A DNA stretch of 64,000 nt from VRUE01 sp963714155 (GCA_963714155.1 OY970236.1:1984001-2048000), one strand, 5' to 3'. Shown: positions 24,265-33,158, counted from the stretch's first letter. Made by a program: numbers and translations. The notes: generated by a model not told the origin, from the letters alone.

Positions 24265-25356
24265 CTAGGCGCCGTCGTTGCCGACGGCGCTGACGCTGTG
24301 GCCGAGCTCGCGCACCAAGGCGGCCGCGCGATCGGCCTGCTCGTCGCCGGAGACCCAGAGCGAGACCGCGCCCGAGGTCATGTCGGGCGCCGGGTAGAGC
24401 GCCATGTCCTCGATGTTGACGCCGGCCTCGCCGAGCGCGAGGGCGAGCTCGGCGATCGTCCCGGGCCGGTTGGTGACGACGACGCGCAGCTCGCGCAGCG
24501 CCCCGCCGGCAAGTTCGGTCTCGAGCAGGCGGCGGCGGTCAGTCGCGGCCCCGGCATGCCACTCGGCGACGGCCTCGCGCTCGCCCTCGCGGATCAGCGC
24601 CGCCGCCTCGCGCAGGCGCGCGGCGACCGCCTCGACCGCCTCGGCCACCGCCTCGCTGTTGCTGGCGAAGATGTCGCCCCAGATCGCCGGGTTGGCGCCG
24701 GCGACGCGCGTGGTGTCGCGAAAGCTCGGGCCCACCTCCGGCATCCGCTCGGAGTCGCGGGTCAGCTCCGCCACCGCCTGGCCGACGAGGACGTTGGCGA
24801 CGACGTGCGGCAGGTGGCTGATCGTCGCCATCAGGCGGTCGTGCGCCTCGGCGTCGATCGCCTGCACGCGGGCACCGAGGCCGGCGAGGGTGCGCTGCAG
24901 CCGGTCGTAGAGCAGGCCGCTGGAGCGCGCCGATTTCGGCGTCAGGTACCAGCGGGCACCCTCAAAGAGGTCGGCGCGGGCGTTTTCGACTCCGGAGGTC
25001 TCGGCCCCGGCGAGCGGGTGACCGCCGATGAAACGCTCGTCACCGCCGAGGGCGGCGACGATGTCGCGCTTGGTCGAGCCGACGTCGGTGACGACCGTGT
25101 CGGGGCCGCTGACCGCGAGCGCAGAGTTGGCCAGATCGGTCAGGCCGGCGACCGGCGCCGCGCAGAAGACGACCTCGGCGCCCTCGCAGGCCGCCGCTAC
25201 AGAGGCGGCACCACGATCGATCACGCCCGCCTCCTCGGCCTTGGTCAAGCTCGCCGGCTCGGGGTCGAAGCCCACCACCTCGGCGTCGAGCCGCCGCCGG
25301 GCCGCCAGCCCGATCGAGCCGCCGATCAGGCCGACACCGAGCACAGCGATCCTCAT
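24265..25356 (-). CDS. tyrA: Prephenate dehydrogenase with C-terminal ACT domain
   Basis: 363 residues. NAD-binding GxGxxG in MRIAVLGVGLIGGSIGLA. VGSTKRDIVAAL and the catalytic-site segment GGHPLAGAETSGVENARADL identify TyrA rather than a generic dehydrogenase. The C-terminal ~75 residues (LRVVVTNRPGTIAELALALG..VNIEDMALYP) form an ACT domain, which usually gives tyrosine feedback control. Product: 4-hydroxyphenylpyruvate. The start overlaps the end of aroF by 4 nt. Confidence 0.94.
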   Translation of the reverse strand: MRIAVLGVGLIGGSIGLAARRRLDAEVVGFDPEPASLTKAEEAGVIDRGAASVAAACEGAEVVFCAAPVAGLTDLANSALAVSGPDTVVTDVGSTKRDIVAALGGDERFIGGHPLAGAETSGVENARADLFEGARWYLTPKSARSSGLLYDRLQRTLAGLGARVQAIDAEAHDRLMATISHLPHVVANVLVGQAVAELTRDSERMPEVGPSFRDTTRVAGANPAIWGDIFASNSEAVAEAVEAVAARLREAAALIREGEREAVAEWHAGAATDRRRLLETELAGGALRELRVVVTNRPGTIAELALALGEAGVNIEDMALYPAPDMTSGAVSLWVSGDEQADRAAALVRELGHSVSAVGNDGA

Positions 25357-26459
25357 TCGCCGCGCCGCGCCCTTACCGCCGAGGCCAGCTGATCCAGCAC
25401 CGAGACGGTCGCCTCCCAGTCCAGGCAGGGATCGGTGATCGACTGCCCGTAAGTGAGCTCGCCGTCGCCGAGGTCCTGGCGCCCCTCGACCAGGAACGAC
25501 TCGAGCATGACGCCGGCGATCGCCGCATTGCCGTCGGCCACCTGATCGGCGATCTCGCCGGCGGCAAGCAGCTGCCGGGCCGGCTCCTTGCCGCTGTTGT
25601 CGTGTGAGGCGTCGATCACCAAGCGCTCGGGCAGGCTGGCCGAGCGCAGCAGCTCGAGCGCCCCGGCGACGCCCTCGGCGCGGTGGTTTGGCGCGCCGCG
25701 GCCGCCGCGCAGGATCACGTGGCCGTCGGGGTTGCCGCTGGTGTAGAGGATCGCCGGCGCGCCGGCGTCATCGATGCCGGCGAAGGCGTGTGATGCCGCG
25801 GCGGCACGGACGGCGTCAACCGCGACCTGGACGTCGCCGTCGGTGCGGTTCTTGAAGCCGATCGGCATCGAGAGGCCGGAGCCGAGCTGGCGGTGGATCT
25901 GGCTCTCGGTCGTGCGGGCGCCGATCGCCCCCCAGGAGATCGCGTCGGCGATGTACTGCGGGGTGATCGGGTCGAGGAACTCGGTGCCCACGGGCAACCC
26001 GTAGTCGAGCACCTCGAGTAGCAGCTGGCGGGCCATGCGCAGGCCGGTGTTGACGTCGAGCGAGCCGTCGAGATGGGGGTCGTTGATCAGCCCCTTCCAG
26101 CCGGTCGTCGTCCGCGGCTTCTCGAAGTAGACCCGCATCGCGATCAGCAGATCGCTGTTGCGCTTGCGCGCCTGCTCGGCGAGGCGGCCGGCGTAGTCCA
26201 GGGCCGCCTCCGGGTCGTGGACGCTGCAGGGCCCAACCACCACCAGCATCCGGTCGTCACTGCCGTCGAGCACGTTGCCGGCTTCGCCGCGACCGCGCAC
26301 GACGGCGCTTTCGCGCTCATCGCCGAGCGGCAGGTCCGAGAGCAGCGATCCTGGCGAGACCAGCTCCTCGATGCGCTCGATCCGCTGGTCGCGGACCCGG
26401 TCTCGCGTCTCCCCCTTCATCCCAATCATCATCTTGCCTTCACCTTCCTCCACGTTCAC
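25353..26459 (-). CDS. aroF: 3-deoxy-7-phosphoheptulonate synthase, type I (AroFGH class)
   Basis: 368 residues from ATG 26459; ATGs at 26432 and 26420 are alternatives. GPCSVHDPEAALDYA (about 74-88), RVYFEKPRTTTGWKGLI, GARTTESQIHRQLGSG and HDNSGKEP are the E. coli-type I alpha motifs that bind PEP, metal and E4P. This differs from the type II enzymes of mycobacteria and streptomycetes. First step of the shikimate pathway. Leads the aroF-tyrA-aroA-cmk-der run. Confidence 0.94.
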   Translation of the reverse strand: MNVEEGEGKMMIGMKGETRDRVRDQRIERIEELVSPGSLLSDLPLGDERESAVVRGRGEAGNVLDGSDDRMLVVVGPCSVHDPEAALDYAGRLAEQARKRNSDLLIAMRVYFEKPRTTTGWKGLINDPHLDGSLDVNTGLRMARQLLLEVLDYGLPVGTEFLDPITPQYIADAISWGAIGARTTESQIHRQLGSGLSMPIGFKNRTDGDVQVAVDAVRAAAASHAFAGIDDAGAPAILYTSGNPDGHVILRGGRGAPNHRAEGVAGALELLRSASLPERLVIDASHDNSGKEPARQLLAAGEIADQVADGNAAIAGVMLESFLVEGRQDLGDGELTYGQSITDPCLDWEATVSVLDQLASAVRARRGE

Positions 26460-26689
26460 AAGCCTACTTCCGGTTTCCCCGCCGCACGTAGCGGGTGGGT
26501 GCGAGTGATTCCGGCGCCCGGGCCAGTTGCTTATTTCGGTGCGGCAGAGCCGCGAGGCCGGACGCCTAGCTAAATCGCCAGAAATAGGAGAAGCGCGCGG
26601 GGACGAGCGCGGCGCCGGAGGCGCGGGTGTCGCTCGTCGTGTCGGCTGATTGCTTCACCTTCCCTGACTTTGTAGCAGGTGGAGCAGCG
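26460..26689. other. Gap between hisC-like gene and aroF, with three hairpins
   Basis: No ORF. Directly after the hisC stop, TGCTTCACCT (26651-26660) pairs with AGGTGGAGCA (26677-26686) with one G-T wobble: a likely hisC 3'-end hairpin. Further on, GACGAGCG (26602-26609) pairs with CGCTCGTC around an inner GCGCC/GGCGC hairpin, and GCGGC/GCCGC forms a small stem near 26541-26553. Any aroF promoter must lie here; I could not pick a convincing -35/-10 pair, and no T-box or trp-type leader is evident. Confidence 0.5.
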
Positions 26690-27784
26690 CTAGTCGAGCA
26701 ATTCCGCCATCGCGGCGAGGAAGCGGCCGTTCTCCGCGGCGGTGCCGTAGGAGACGCGGATGTGGCCGGGGTCGCCGAGCGGCGTGCCGGGGCGGACGGC
26801 GATCTGGCGCTCGGCGAGGCCGGCGACGATCTCGGCCTCTGCGGCGTCGCCGAGATCGATCCAGGAGAAGTTGGCGTGGGTCTCGGCGGTGAGGAGGCCG
26901 AGCGCGCTCAGTCCCTCCTCGACCCGGAGGCGCTCGGCGACCGTGCCCTCGACCCGCCTGCTGACGTCGTCCTGGTGCAGGATCGCCTCGGCTCCCGCCG
27001 CCTGGGCGAGGGCGTTGACGCTGAAGGGCTGTCGCACGGCGTCGATCGCGGCGCGGAACTTGGGCGAGCCGAGCGCGTAGCCGACCCGCAGCCCGGCCAG
27101 CCCGTAACACTTGCTGAAGGTGCGCAGGACGACCAGGTTGGGCAGCTCGGCGAGCAGGTCGACGCTGGCGTCAACGTCGTCGTGGGTCTGGAACTCGACG
27201 TAGGCCTCGTCGAGGATCACGGTTACGTGCGCGGGCAGGCCGGCGCAGAACTCCGCCACCTCCGTCGCCGGAACGTGAGTGCCGGTCGGGTTGTTGGGGT
27301 TGCAGACGATCAGCAGCTGGGTCGCCGCCGTCACCTCGGCCGCCATTGCCCCGAGGTCGTGGACGTCGCCCTCGCCGAGCGGCACGCGGATCTCGCGGGC
27401 GCCGGTCAGCGCCGGCAGGTACGGGTACATCGAGAAGGCGGGCCAGGCATAGAGGATCTCGGCGCCGGGCTCGCAGAGCGCCTCGGCGGCGGCGAGCAGG
27501 ATCTCGCAGGAGCCGTTGCCGACCGCGACCCGGGCGGGGTCGGTGTCGTAGCGCTCGGCGATGCGGCGGCGCAGCAAGGTCGCGTCGGGGTCCGGGTAGC
27601 GGTTCATCGCGCCGGCGGCGGCGGTGATCGCCTCGACCACTTTCGGGTGCGGCGGCAGCGGCGACTCGTTGGAGGCGAGCTGGGCGATGCCGCCCGCGGC
27701 AATCGCCTCGGGCGCCTGTCCGGTCGGCACGCCGGCCTGGTAGCCCGGCATGCGGGCGAGCTTCTCGGCAAAGGTGACGCTCAT
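26690..27784 (-). CDS. hisC: Histidinol-phosphate/aromatic aminotransferase (HisC family)
   Basis: 364 residues. Class I PLP fold: IAQLASNESPLPPHP near residue 34, CNPNNPTGTHVP (about 160-171), ILDEAYVEF, and the PLP-lysine in TFSKCYGLAGLRVGYALG (about residue 220). In E. coli-like species HisC acts in histidine synthesis. Here it lies among aroF, tyrA and aroH and no his genes are near, so the physiological substrate may be phenylpyruvate or 4-hydroxyphenylpyruvate (inference). Confidence 0.85.
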   Translation of the reverse strand: MSVTFAEKLARMPGYQAGVPTGQAPEAIAAGGIAQLASNESPLPPHPKVVEAITAAAGAMNRYPDPDATLLRRRIAERYDTDPARVAVGNGSCEILLAAAEALCEPGAEILYAWPAFSMYPYLPALTGAREIRVPLGEGDVHDLGAMAAEVTAATQLLIVCNPNNPTGTHVPATEVAEFCAGLPAHVTVILDEAYVEFQTHDDVDASVDLLAELPNLVVLRTFSKCYGLAGLRVGYALGSPKFRAAIDAVRQPFSVNALAQAAGAEAILHQDDVSRRVEGTVAERLRVEEGLSALGLLTAETHANFSWIDLGDAAEAEIVAGLAERQIAVRPGTPLGDPGHIRVSYGTAAENGRFLAAMAELLD

Positions 27785-27807
27785 CGCGTCATTGTGCCGA
27801 CTCCGTA

Positions 27808-28182
27808 CTACTGAGCGGCGTGAAGGTCCGCCCGCAGCTCCTGGGTGGCGCCTAAATAGACGTGCTCGGGTTTGTGGCCGACCGGGGCGTAGTAGTGCAC
27901 CATCGTCCGGATCACCCGCGGCATCGCCCCGGGAACGTCGATCTCGCGGGCGCAGATCAGCGGCACCGTGTCGAGGCCGAGGCGGCGCGCCGCGACCGCC
28001 GGGAACTCGGCGTCGAGGTCCCCGGTGGTGGTGAAGAGGCAGCTGACCATCGCCTCGGCACCGAGCGCGTTGCGGTCGAGCAGCTCGCGCATCAGATCCT
28101 CAGTCGCGCCAACGATCGCGTCCGCTTCGTTGGCACCGGCCTGCACGGCCCCGCGGACCGCGAACAGTCGCTCCTCGCTCAT
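27808..28182 (-). CDS. aroH: Chorismate mutase, AroH class
   Basis: 124 residues, the exact size of the B. subtilis-type trimeric AroH. Motifs: RLFAVRGAVQAGANEADAI with the active-site Arg at residue 10, DLMRELLDRN, SCLFTTTGDLDAEFPA, DVPGAMPRVIRTMVHY with the second Arg cluster. It converts chorismate to prephenate, the substrate of the nearby TyrA. It overlaps rluB by 4 nt and precedes hisC by 23 nt. Confidence 0.93.
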   Translation of the reverse strand: MSEERLFAVRGAVQAGANEADAIVGATEDLMRELLDRNALGAEAMVSCLFTTTGDLDAEFPAVAARRLGLDTVPLICAREIDVPGAMPRVIRTMVHYYAPVGHKPEHVYLGATQELRADLHAAQ

Positions 28183-28874
28183 CGTTTTGAACTATCCCAG
28201 AGCCGGGCGATCTCATCCTCGCGGAGCCGCCGAGCCCCGCCACTGGCGAGCCGGCCGAGCTGGACCGGCCCGAACCGAACCCGCCGCAGCTTCACCACGC
28301 GATTGCCAATCGCCTCCGCCATCCGGCGCACCTGATGGTTGCGACCCTCGCGCAGGACGATCTCGATCTCCCGCTCGCCAATGCGCTGCACCTGGGCCGG
28401 CGCGGTCGGGCCGTCCTCGAGCTTCACGCCGCTTTCCAGCCGCCGCAAGTCAGCGTCGGAGGGCGGCCGCCGCAGCTCCGCCCGATAGGCCTTGCTGACC
28501 CCATAGCGCGGATGCGTCAGCCGATTCGCCAGCTCCCCGTCATTGGTCAGCAACAGCAGCCCGGTCGAGTCGGCATCGAGCCGCCCCACCGGATACAGCC
28601 GCGCCGCCGTGTCGACCAGTTCGACCACCGCGGGCCTACCTCCGGGTTCCCGCGCGGTCGAGACCACTCCCGCCGGCTTGTTCACAGCCCAAACCTCCCG
28701 TACCTCCGTCCCAACCAAGCTGCCATCAACCCGCACCTCATCGGCATCAGTGACGTCCCGTGCCGGGTCAGTGACCACCTTTCCGCCGACCCTGACCCGC
28801 CCTTTGGAGATGATCACCTCGGCTTTGCGCCGCGAGGCAACCCCTCCATGAGCGAGAAACTTGGCGAGTCTCAT
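28179..28874 (-). CDS. rluB: Pseudouridine synthase RluB/RsuA family
   Basis: 231 residues. N-terminal S4 domain MRLAKFLAHGGVASRRKAEV. Catalytic motif GRLDADSTGLLLLTNDG (about 95-111) with the essential Asp. GVSKAYRAEL and REGRNHQVRRMAEAIG complete the family pattern. The RluB subgroup modifies 23S rRNA near position 2605. Its start codon is only 4 nt from family C copy 1, which occupies the whole gap to scpB. The scpA-scpB-rluB order is widely conserved. Confidence 0.92.
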   Translation of the reverse strand: MRLAKFLAHGGVASRRKAEVIISKGRVRVGGKVVTDPARDVTDADEVRVDGSLVGTEVREVWAVNKPAGVVSTAREPGGRPAVVELVDTAARLYPVGRLDADSTGLLLLTNDGELANRLTHPRYGVSKAYRAELRRPPSDADLRRLESGVKLEDGPTAPAQVQRIGEREIEIVLREGRNHQVRRMAEAIGNRVVKLRRVRFGPVQLGRLASGGARRLREDEIARLWDSSKR

Positions 28875-28878
28875 GACA

Positions 28879-28988
28879 GGGACGGGGGAACGGGCCCTCC
28901 CCCGGAGGCTCCCGTGATTACACCCCGAATCGCCAACCCACGACCTGCTGCGCGACGGTCTCCGGGGGAGGGCCCGTTCCCCCGTCCC
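28879..28988. repeat. Family C repeat, copy 1, between scpB and rluB: perfect 29-bp stem
   Basis: Arms 28879-28907 and 28960-28988 are complementary at all 29 positions. The 52-nt loop starts GCTCCCGTGATTAC and ends GACCTGCTGCGCGACGGT. The loop termini GCTCCCG and GCTGCGCAACGGT recur in copies at 45883, 54559 and 58446, whose arms are different. The element reaches from 4 nt after the scpB stop to 4 nt before the rluB start, so ribosome access to rluB may be affected. Confidence 0.93.
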
Positions 28989-28992
28989 CGCC

Positions 28993-29565
28993 TCAAGGCT
29001 CCGACCGCTGCTCCCCAGCCTTGAGCAGCCGCTCCCGCAGCTCCCGCTCGTCCTCGGGGGTCGGATCGAACTTCGACGGATCCGGCAGCTGGTCCAACCC
29101 GGAGAGCCCGAAGAGCCGCTCGAAGAGCTCGGTCGTCTTGAAGATCGCCGCCCCGAACTGCGAGCGCCCCGACTCCTCGATCAGCCCCCGCTCGGCCAGG
29201 GTCTGCACCGCCGACTCGGAGGTGACGCCGCGGATGCGCGCCACCTCGGGGCGGGTGACCGGCTGCAGGTAGGCGACGATCGCCAGGGTCTCGGCCTGGG
29301 CCTGGGTCAGCGGCGGCGTGCGCGGCTTGGCCAGCAGGCGCCGCGCCGCCGCCTCGCTGGCGGGGTCGCTGGCCAGGGAGAAGCCACCGGCGACCTCGCG
29401 CAGGACGACGCCGCGCTTGCCCTCGGCGAGGTCCTCGCGCAGCAGCTCGATCGCCTCGGAAACCTGGCCCTCGGTCGCCTCGGTCGCCTCGGCCAGGTCG
29501 CGGGCATTGACCGGCTGCGGCGAGAGGAAGAGCAGCGCCTCGATCGTGCGGGTCAGGTCACTCAC
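28993..29565 (-). CDS. scpB: Segregation and condensation protein B
   Basis: 190 residues. Two winged-helix domains: TRTIEALLFLSPQPVNARDL at the N terminus and LTQAQAETLAIVAYLQPVTR followed by IRGVTSESAVQTLAERGLIE, the strongest ScpB motif. ScpB dimers bind ScpA and the SMC heads in the bacterial condensin complex. The start overlaps scpA by 8 nt. The acidic, Lys-containing C-terminal tail is normal for the family. Confidence 0.94.
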   Translation of the reverse strand: MSDLTRTIEALLFLSPQPVNARDLAEATEATEGQVSEAIELLREDLAEGKRGVVLREVAGGFSLASDPASEAAARRLLAKPRTPPLTQAQAETLAIVAYLQPVTRPEVARIRGVTSESAVQTLAERGLIEESGRSQFGAAIFKTTELFERLFGLSGLDQLPDPSKFDPTPEDERELRERLLKAGEQRSEP

Positions 29566-30295
29566 TTGCGGGGGGCTCCTTCTTGTGGATCTGGATCGGG
29601 CCGAAGGGCTTGGATTGCTCCCAGGTCGCCTCTCCCTTGCGGTACATCTCGAGCAGGGCGAAGAGGGTGACCGCCTGGGTCAGCCGGTCCTCGTCGCCGA
29701 ACTGCTCGTCGAAGTCGATGCTGGCGTGCCCGCGCAGGGCGTCGCGCAGGGCGCGCAAGCGCTTTTCCAGCGAGACGGTCGGGCGGATGTGGTCGAGGTT
29801 CAGCTCCGGCGGGATCACCAGCAGGTCGCCGAGGGCGGCGCCGAGCCGTTCCGGGTCATAGACCGCGGTCGCCGCGTCGAGCGCGACCTTGCGCAGCTCC
29901 GGCGGCAGCGGCGCCGAGCGGTAGAGGTAACCCCGCGCCGCCTCGAAGCGCTGCTCCAGCACGGTGGCTGCGTCGCGGTAGCGACGGTACTCGAGCAGGC
30001 GGGCAACCAGCTCCTCGACCGCCTCCTCGGGGGTGACGTCCTCGAGTCCCTCCTCTTCCCCCGGCAGCAGCAGGCGCGACTTCAGCTCCAGCAGCGAGGC
30101 GATCAGGACGAGGAACTCAGTGGCGACATCGAGCTCCAGCTCTTCGGACTGCTCGAGGTGCTCGACGTAAGCGACGACGACCTCGGCCAGCTCGACCTCG
30201 AGCAGGCTGACCTCCTCGCGCAGGACGACCGCCATCAGCAGGTCGAAGGGACCGGCGAAGACGTCGAGGTCGAGGTCCAGCTCGGCGACGGTCAC
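29558..30295 (-). CDS. scpA: Segregation and condensation protein A (kleisin)
   Basis: 245 residues from GTG 30295. Kleisin N-terminus: DVFAGPFDLLMAVVLREEVS (about 11-30), then ATEFLVLIASLLELKSRLLLPG, the classic ScpA signature. The C-terminal winged helix has LTQAVTLFALLEMYRKGEAT. It bridges SMC heads with ScpB. It follows trpS by 33 nt on the same strand. Confidence 0.94.
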   Translation of the reverse strand: MTVAELDLDLDVFAGPFDLLMAVVLREEVSLLEVELAEVVVAYVEHLEQSEELELDVATEFLVLIASLLELKSRLLLPGEEEGLEDVTPEEAVEELVARLLEYRRYRDAATVLEQRFEAARGYLYRSAPLPPELRKVALDAATAVYDPERLGAALGDLLVIPPELNLDHIRPTVSLEKRLRALRDALRGHASIDFDEQFGDEDRLTQAVTLFALLEMYRKGEATWEQSKPFGPIQIHKKEPPASE

Positions 30296-30328
30296 CCGTG
30301 CACCGTAACGCCCGCGAGTGACGGCGAG

Positions 30329-31321
30329 CTAGGCGGGGCCGAAGCCCATGCGCTCGCGCACGTCGGCCACGACCGGCGCGGCGATCGCGCGGGCCTTCTC
30401 GGCGCCGGCGGCGAGGATCGCCTCCAGCGCCGTCTCGTCGGGGCGCAGCTCGGCGTAGCGCTCTTGGACTGGGACGAGGTAGTCGACGACCGCCTCCGCC
30501 ACCGCCTTCTTGAAGTCGCCGTAGCCGGCGCCCTCGAACTCGCGCTCGACCGCCGCCGGGTCGCTACCGCGGGCGACGGCGTAGATGTCGATCAGGTTGG
30601 TGATGCCGGCCTTCTCGGGCGCGCGGAGCACCTCGCGGCCGGAGTCGGTGACGGCGCTGCCGAGCTTCTTGCGGATCGTCGCGGGCTCGTCGAGGACGAG
30701 CACGGTGCCGGCCTCGGTGCCGCCGGTAGTGGACATCTTGCGCTCGGGCTCCTGCAGGTCCATGATCCGCGCCCCGACCTCGGGGATGAGCATGTCCGGC
30801 ACGACCAGGGTCTCGCCGAAGCGCTCGTTGAAGCGGCGGGCGACCTCGCGCATCAGCTCGACGTGCTGGCGTTGGTCGTCGCCGACCGGCACCTCGGTCG
30901 CCCGGTAGGCGAGCACGTCGGCGGCCATCAGCACCGGGTAGAAGAAGAGCGCCGCGGAGATCAGTTCCTGCTTCGCCGACTTGTCCTTGAACTGGGTCAT
31001 GCGGTTGAGATCGCCGTGCGAGGTGACGGCGGAAAGCAGCCAGGTCAGCTCGCTGTGCTCGCGCACGTCGGACTGGCGGAAGAAGACGCAGCGCTCCGGG
31101 TCGAGGCCGGCGGCGAGCAGGATCGCGGCCGTGTCGTAGAGCCGTTCGCGCAGCTCGACCGGGTCGTAGGCGACCGAGATCGCGTGCAGGTCGACGATGC
31201 AGAAGATCGCCGGGTCGGCGCGGTCCTGTCCCTCGACGTACTGGCGGATCGCGCCGATGTAGTTGCCGAGGTGCTTGCGGCCGGTGGGTTGGATCCCTGA
31301 GAAGACGATTGGGGCGCTCAC
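30329..31321 (-). CDS. trpS: Tryptophanyl-tRNA synthetase
   Basis: 330 residues. IVFSGIQPTGRKHLGNYIGA has the class I HIGH-type motif as HLGN, and RKMSTTGGTEAG carries the KMSKS motif as KMSTT. GDDQRQHVELMREVARRFN is the TrpRS-specific segment that contacts the adenylate. Charging tRNA-Trp fits the aromatic amino acid context but there is no trp leader or T-box. The upstream gap to the MFS gene holds the 31342-31444 inverted repeat. Confidence 0.95.
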   Translation of the reverse strand: MSAPIVFSGIQPTGRKHLGNYIGAIRQYVEGQDRADPAIFCIVDLHAISVAYDPVELRERLYDTAAILLAAGLDPERCVFFRQSDVREHSELTWLLSAVTSHGDLNRMTQFKDKSAKQELISAALFFYPVLMAADVLAYRATEVPVGDDQRQHVELMREVARRFNERFGETLVVPDMLIPEVGARIMDLQEPERKMSTTGGTEAGTVLVLDEPATIRKKLGSAVTDSGREVLRAPEKAGITNLIDIYAVARGSDPAAVEREFEGAGYGDFKKAVAEAVVDYLVPVQERYAELRPDETALEAILAAGAEKARAIAAPVVADVRERMGFGPA

Positions 31322-31341
31322 GGGGCGGGAGCCTAGTTCAG

Positions 31342-31444
31342 GGAACGGAGGAGGAGCATCCCTCTCGCCCGTCCAAGTGACGGCCTAATTAGGCCGTCAC
31401 TTTGAGTATCCGCCCGTTCGAGAGGGATGCCCCTCCTCCGTTCC
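31342..31444. repeat. Composite inverted repeat between MFS gene and trpS, with a nested perfect palindrome
   Basis: Outer arms 31342-31367 and 31419-31444 pair at 25 of 26 positions. Inside lies a perfect 28-bp palindrome with no spacer (31375-31402), made of AAGTGACGGCCTAA and its complement. The right arm ends 2 nt from the MFS stop codon. Same architecture as families B-D (long stem, distinct core, fills the gap), but the core occurs only once here. The palindrome could alternatively be an operator for a dimeric regulator. Confidence 0.88.
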
Positions 31445-31446
31445 GC

Positions 31447-33054
31447 TCAAGCGGGTTCTGTCGCTGGCCTCGTGGGCGCGCAGTCAGCTTCGGAGCCGTG
31501 GCCGCACTCGCCGGCCTGGGCGGAGCCGCGGGAGGCGATTGCTCCTACCTTGCGCTTGGGGTTCTCGATGCCGAAGCCGGCGACGGTGCCTCCCACGATC
31601 ATCAGGATGCCAGCGATGCCTATGCCCAGGTGGAAAGCCGAGGTGGAGGCGTCAGCTGAGGCCGTGCTCACGCGGGCTGCCTGCGCTGGCGGGAGCTTGC
31701 CGGTCTTGGGCACAGCGAGCGGTTGGGCCTTGGCGTCGGTGACGGTGCGCTCGGCGCGGGGGCCGAGGGGACGGTCGCCGAGGTTGCTGTCGAGGGCGGA
31801 GCCGAAGTAGGCGGAGATGACGGCGCCGAGCACGGCGATCGCGAGCAGGCCGGCGACGCGGGCGACACCGTTGTTGACGCCGGAGGCGATGCCGACATGG
31901 CGTTCCTCGACCGAGTCGAGCACGGTCGCGGTCAGCGGTGCCACCGTCGCCGAGAGGCCGAGGCCAAAGACGAGGATCGCGGGCAGCACGTCGACCAAGT
32001 AGTCGGCATCGGCGCCGACGCGCAGGAGCATCAGCAGGCCGATCCCGCCGACGATCGGGCCGATCGTCATCGGCAGGCGGGGGCCCGTGCCGGAGGCGAG
32101 CTTGCCCCAGCGCGGTGAGAGGAAGAAGAGGATCAGCGAGACCGGCGTCGTCGCCAGGCCGGCCTGGATCGGCGTGTAGCCGGAGACCTGCTGGAGGAAG
32201 AGGCCGACGAAGAAAAGGCCGCCGATCAGGCCCGCGTAGGCGGCGAGGGTGGTCGCGTTTGCGACCCAGAAATTGCGGATCCGGAACAACGAGAGCTCCA
32301 GCATCGGGTGGCGGGCCCGCGCCTCGTGGACGACGAAGAGGACGAAGCAGGCGATGCCGGCGACGAAGGGGATCAGCACCAGCGGGTCGTCCCAACCCCG
32401 GCTGGGCTGCTCGATCAGGGCGAAGACCGGGCCGCCGAGCCCGGCCGCCGAGAGCCCGATGCCGGTCCAGTCGATGCCGCGAAAGGCGTCGGGGTCGCGG
32501 CTCTCGCGCACCGAGTGCAAGGTCAGCGCCACCGTCAGCACGATCAGCGGCAGGTTGACCCAGAAGACCGCCCGCCAGGAGATCGCCTCGACCAGGACCC
32601 CTCCGCCGGCCGGCCCGAGCACGGTCGCGATCCCGGTCCAGGCGGTCCAGGTGCCGACCGCCTTACCCCGCGCCGGGCCCTCGAAAGTAGCGGCGACGAT
32701 CGCCAGCGAGCCCGGCACGAGCAGCGCCCCGGCCACTCCCTGCAGTGCACGGGCCCCGATCAGGAACTCGACCGTGGGCGCGATCGCGCAGAGCAGCGAG
32801 GTGGCGCCGAAGGCGATCAGGCCGAAGACGAACATCCGCCGCCGGCCGAACTGATCGCCGAGCGAGCCGCCGACCAGCAGCAGCGAGACCAGGGTGAGCA
32901 TGTAGGCCTCGACCACCCACTGCTGGCCCGCCAGGCCGGCATCGAGGTTGTCGCTGATCGCCGGCAGGGCGACGTTGACCACGGTCGAGTCGAGGAAGAC
33001 GACCGTCGAGCCGAGGATCGTCGCGACCAGGGTCAACCGCTGCTGGCGGGTCAC
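31447..33054 (-). CDS. MFS drug exporter, DHA2 (EmrB/QacA) family, 14 TM
   Basis: 535 residues from GTG 33054. FLDSTVVNVALPAISDNL in TM1, motif A GGSLGDQFGRRRMFVFG after TM2, motif C as VLGPAGGGVLVEAISWRAVF. Fourteen hydrophobic segments are countable. The C-terminal ~90 residues are hydrophilic then one more TM, with a Lys/Arg-rich end. It probably exports a hydrophobic drug or metabolite by proton antiport; the substrate is unknown and no TetR gene is adjacent. Confidence 0.88.
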   Translation of the reverse strand: MTRQQRLTLVATILGSTVVFLDSTVVNVALPAISDNLDAGLAGQQWVVEAYMLTLVSLLLVGGSLGDQFGRRRMFVFGLIAFGATSLLCAIAPTVEFLIGARALQGVAGALLVPGSLAIVAATFEGPARGKAVGTWTAWTGIATVLGPAGGGVLVEAISWRAVFWVNLPLIVLTVALTLHSVRESRDPDAFRGIDWTGIGLSAAGLGGPVFALIEQPSRGWDDPLVLIPFVAGIACFVLFVVHEARARHPMLELSLFRIRNFWVANATTLAAYAGLIGGLFFVGLFLQQVSGYTPIQAGLATTPVSLILFFLSPRWGKLASGTGPRLPMTIGPIVGGIGLLMLLRVGADADYLVDVLPAILVFGLGLSATVAPLTATVLDSVEERHVGIASGVNNGVARVAGLLAIAVLGAVISAYFGSALDSNLGDRPLGPRAERTVTDAKAQPLAVPKTGKLPPAQAARVSTASADASTSAFHLGIGIAGILMIVGGTVAGFGIENPKRKVGAIASRGSAQAGECGHGSEADCAPTRPATEPA

Positions 33055-33158
33055 CGGGCGAGTGTACGCAGCGACCGCGTCCGGCCCGAGCGCTTCCGCG
33101 GGACCTCTGCGGCGCCTTCACCCGTACTCATTGCGTGGACCGCAAAGGAGGAGAGAGG

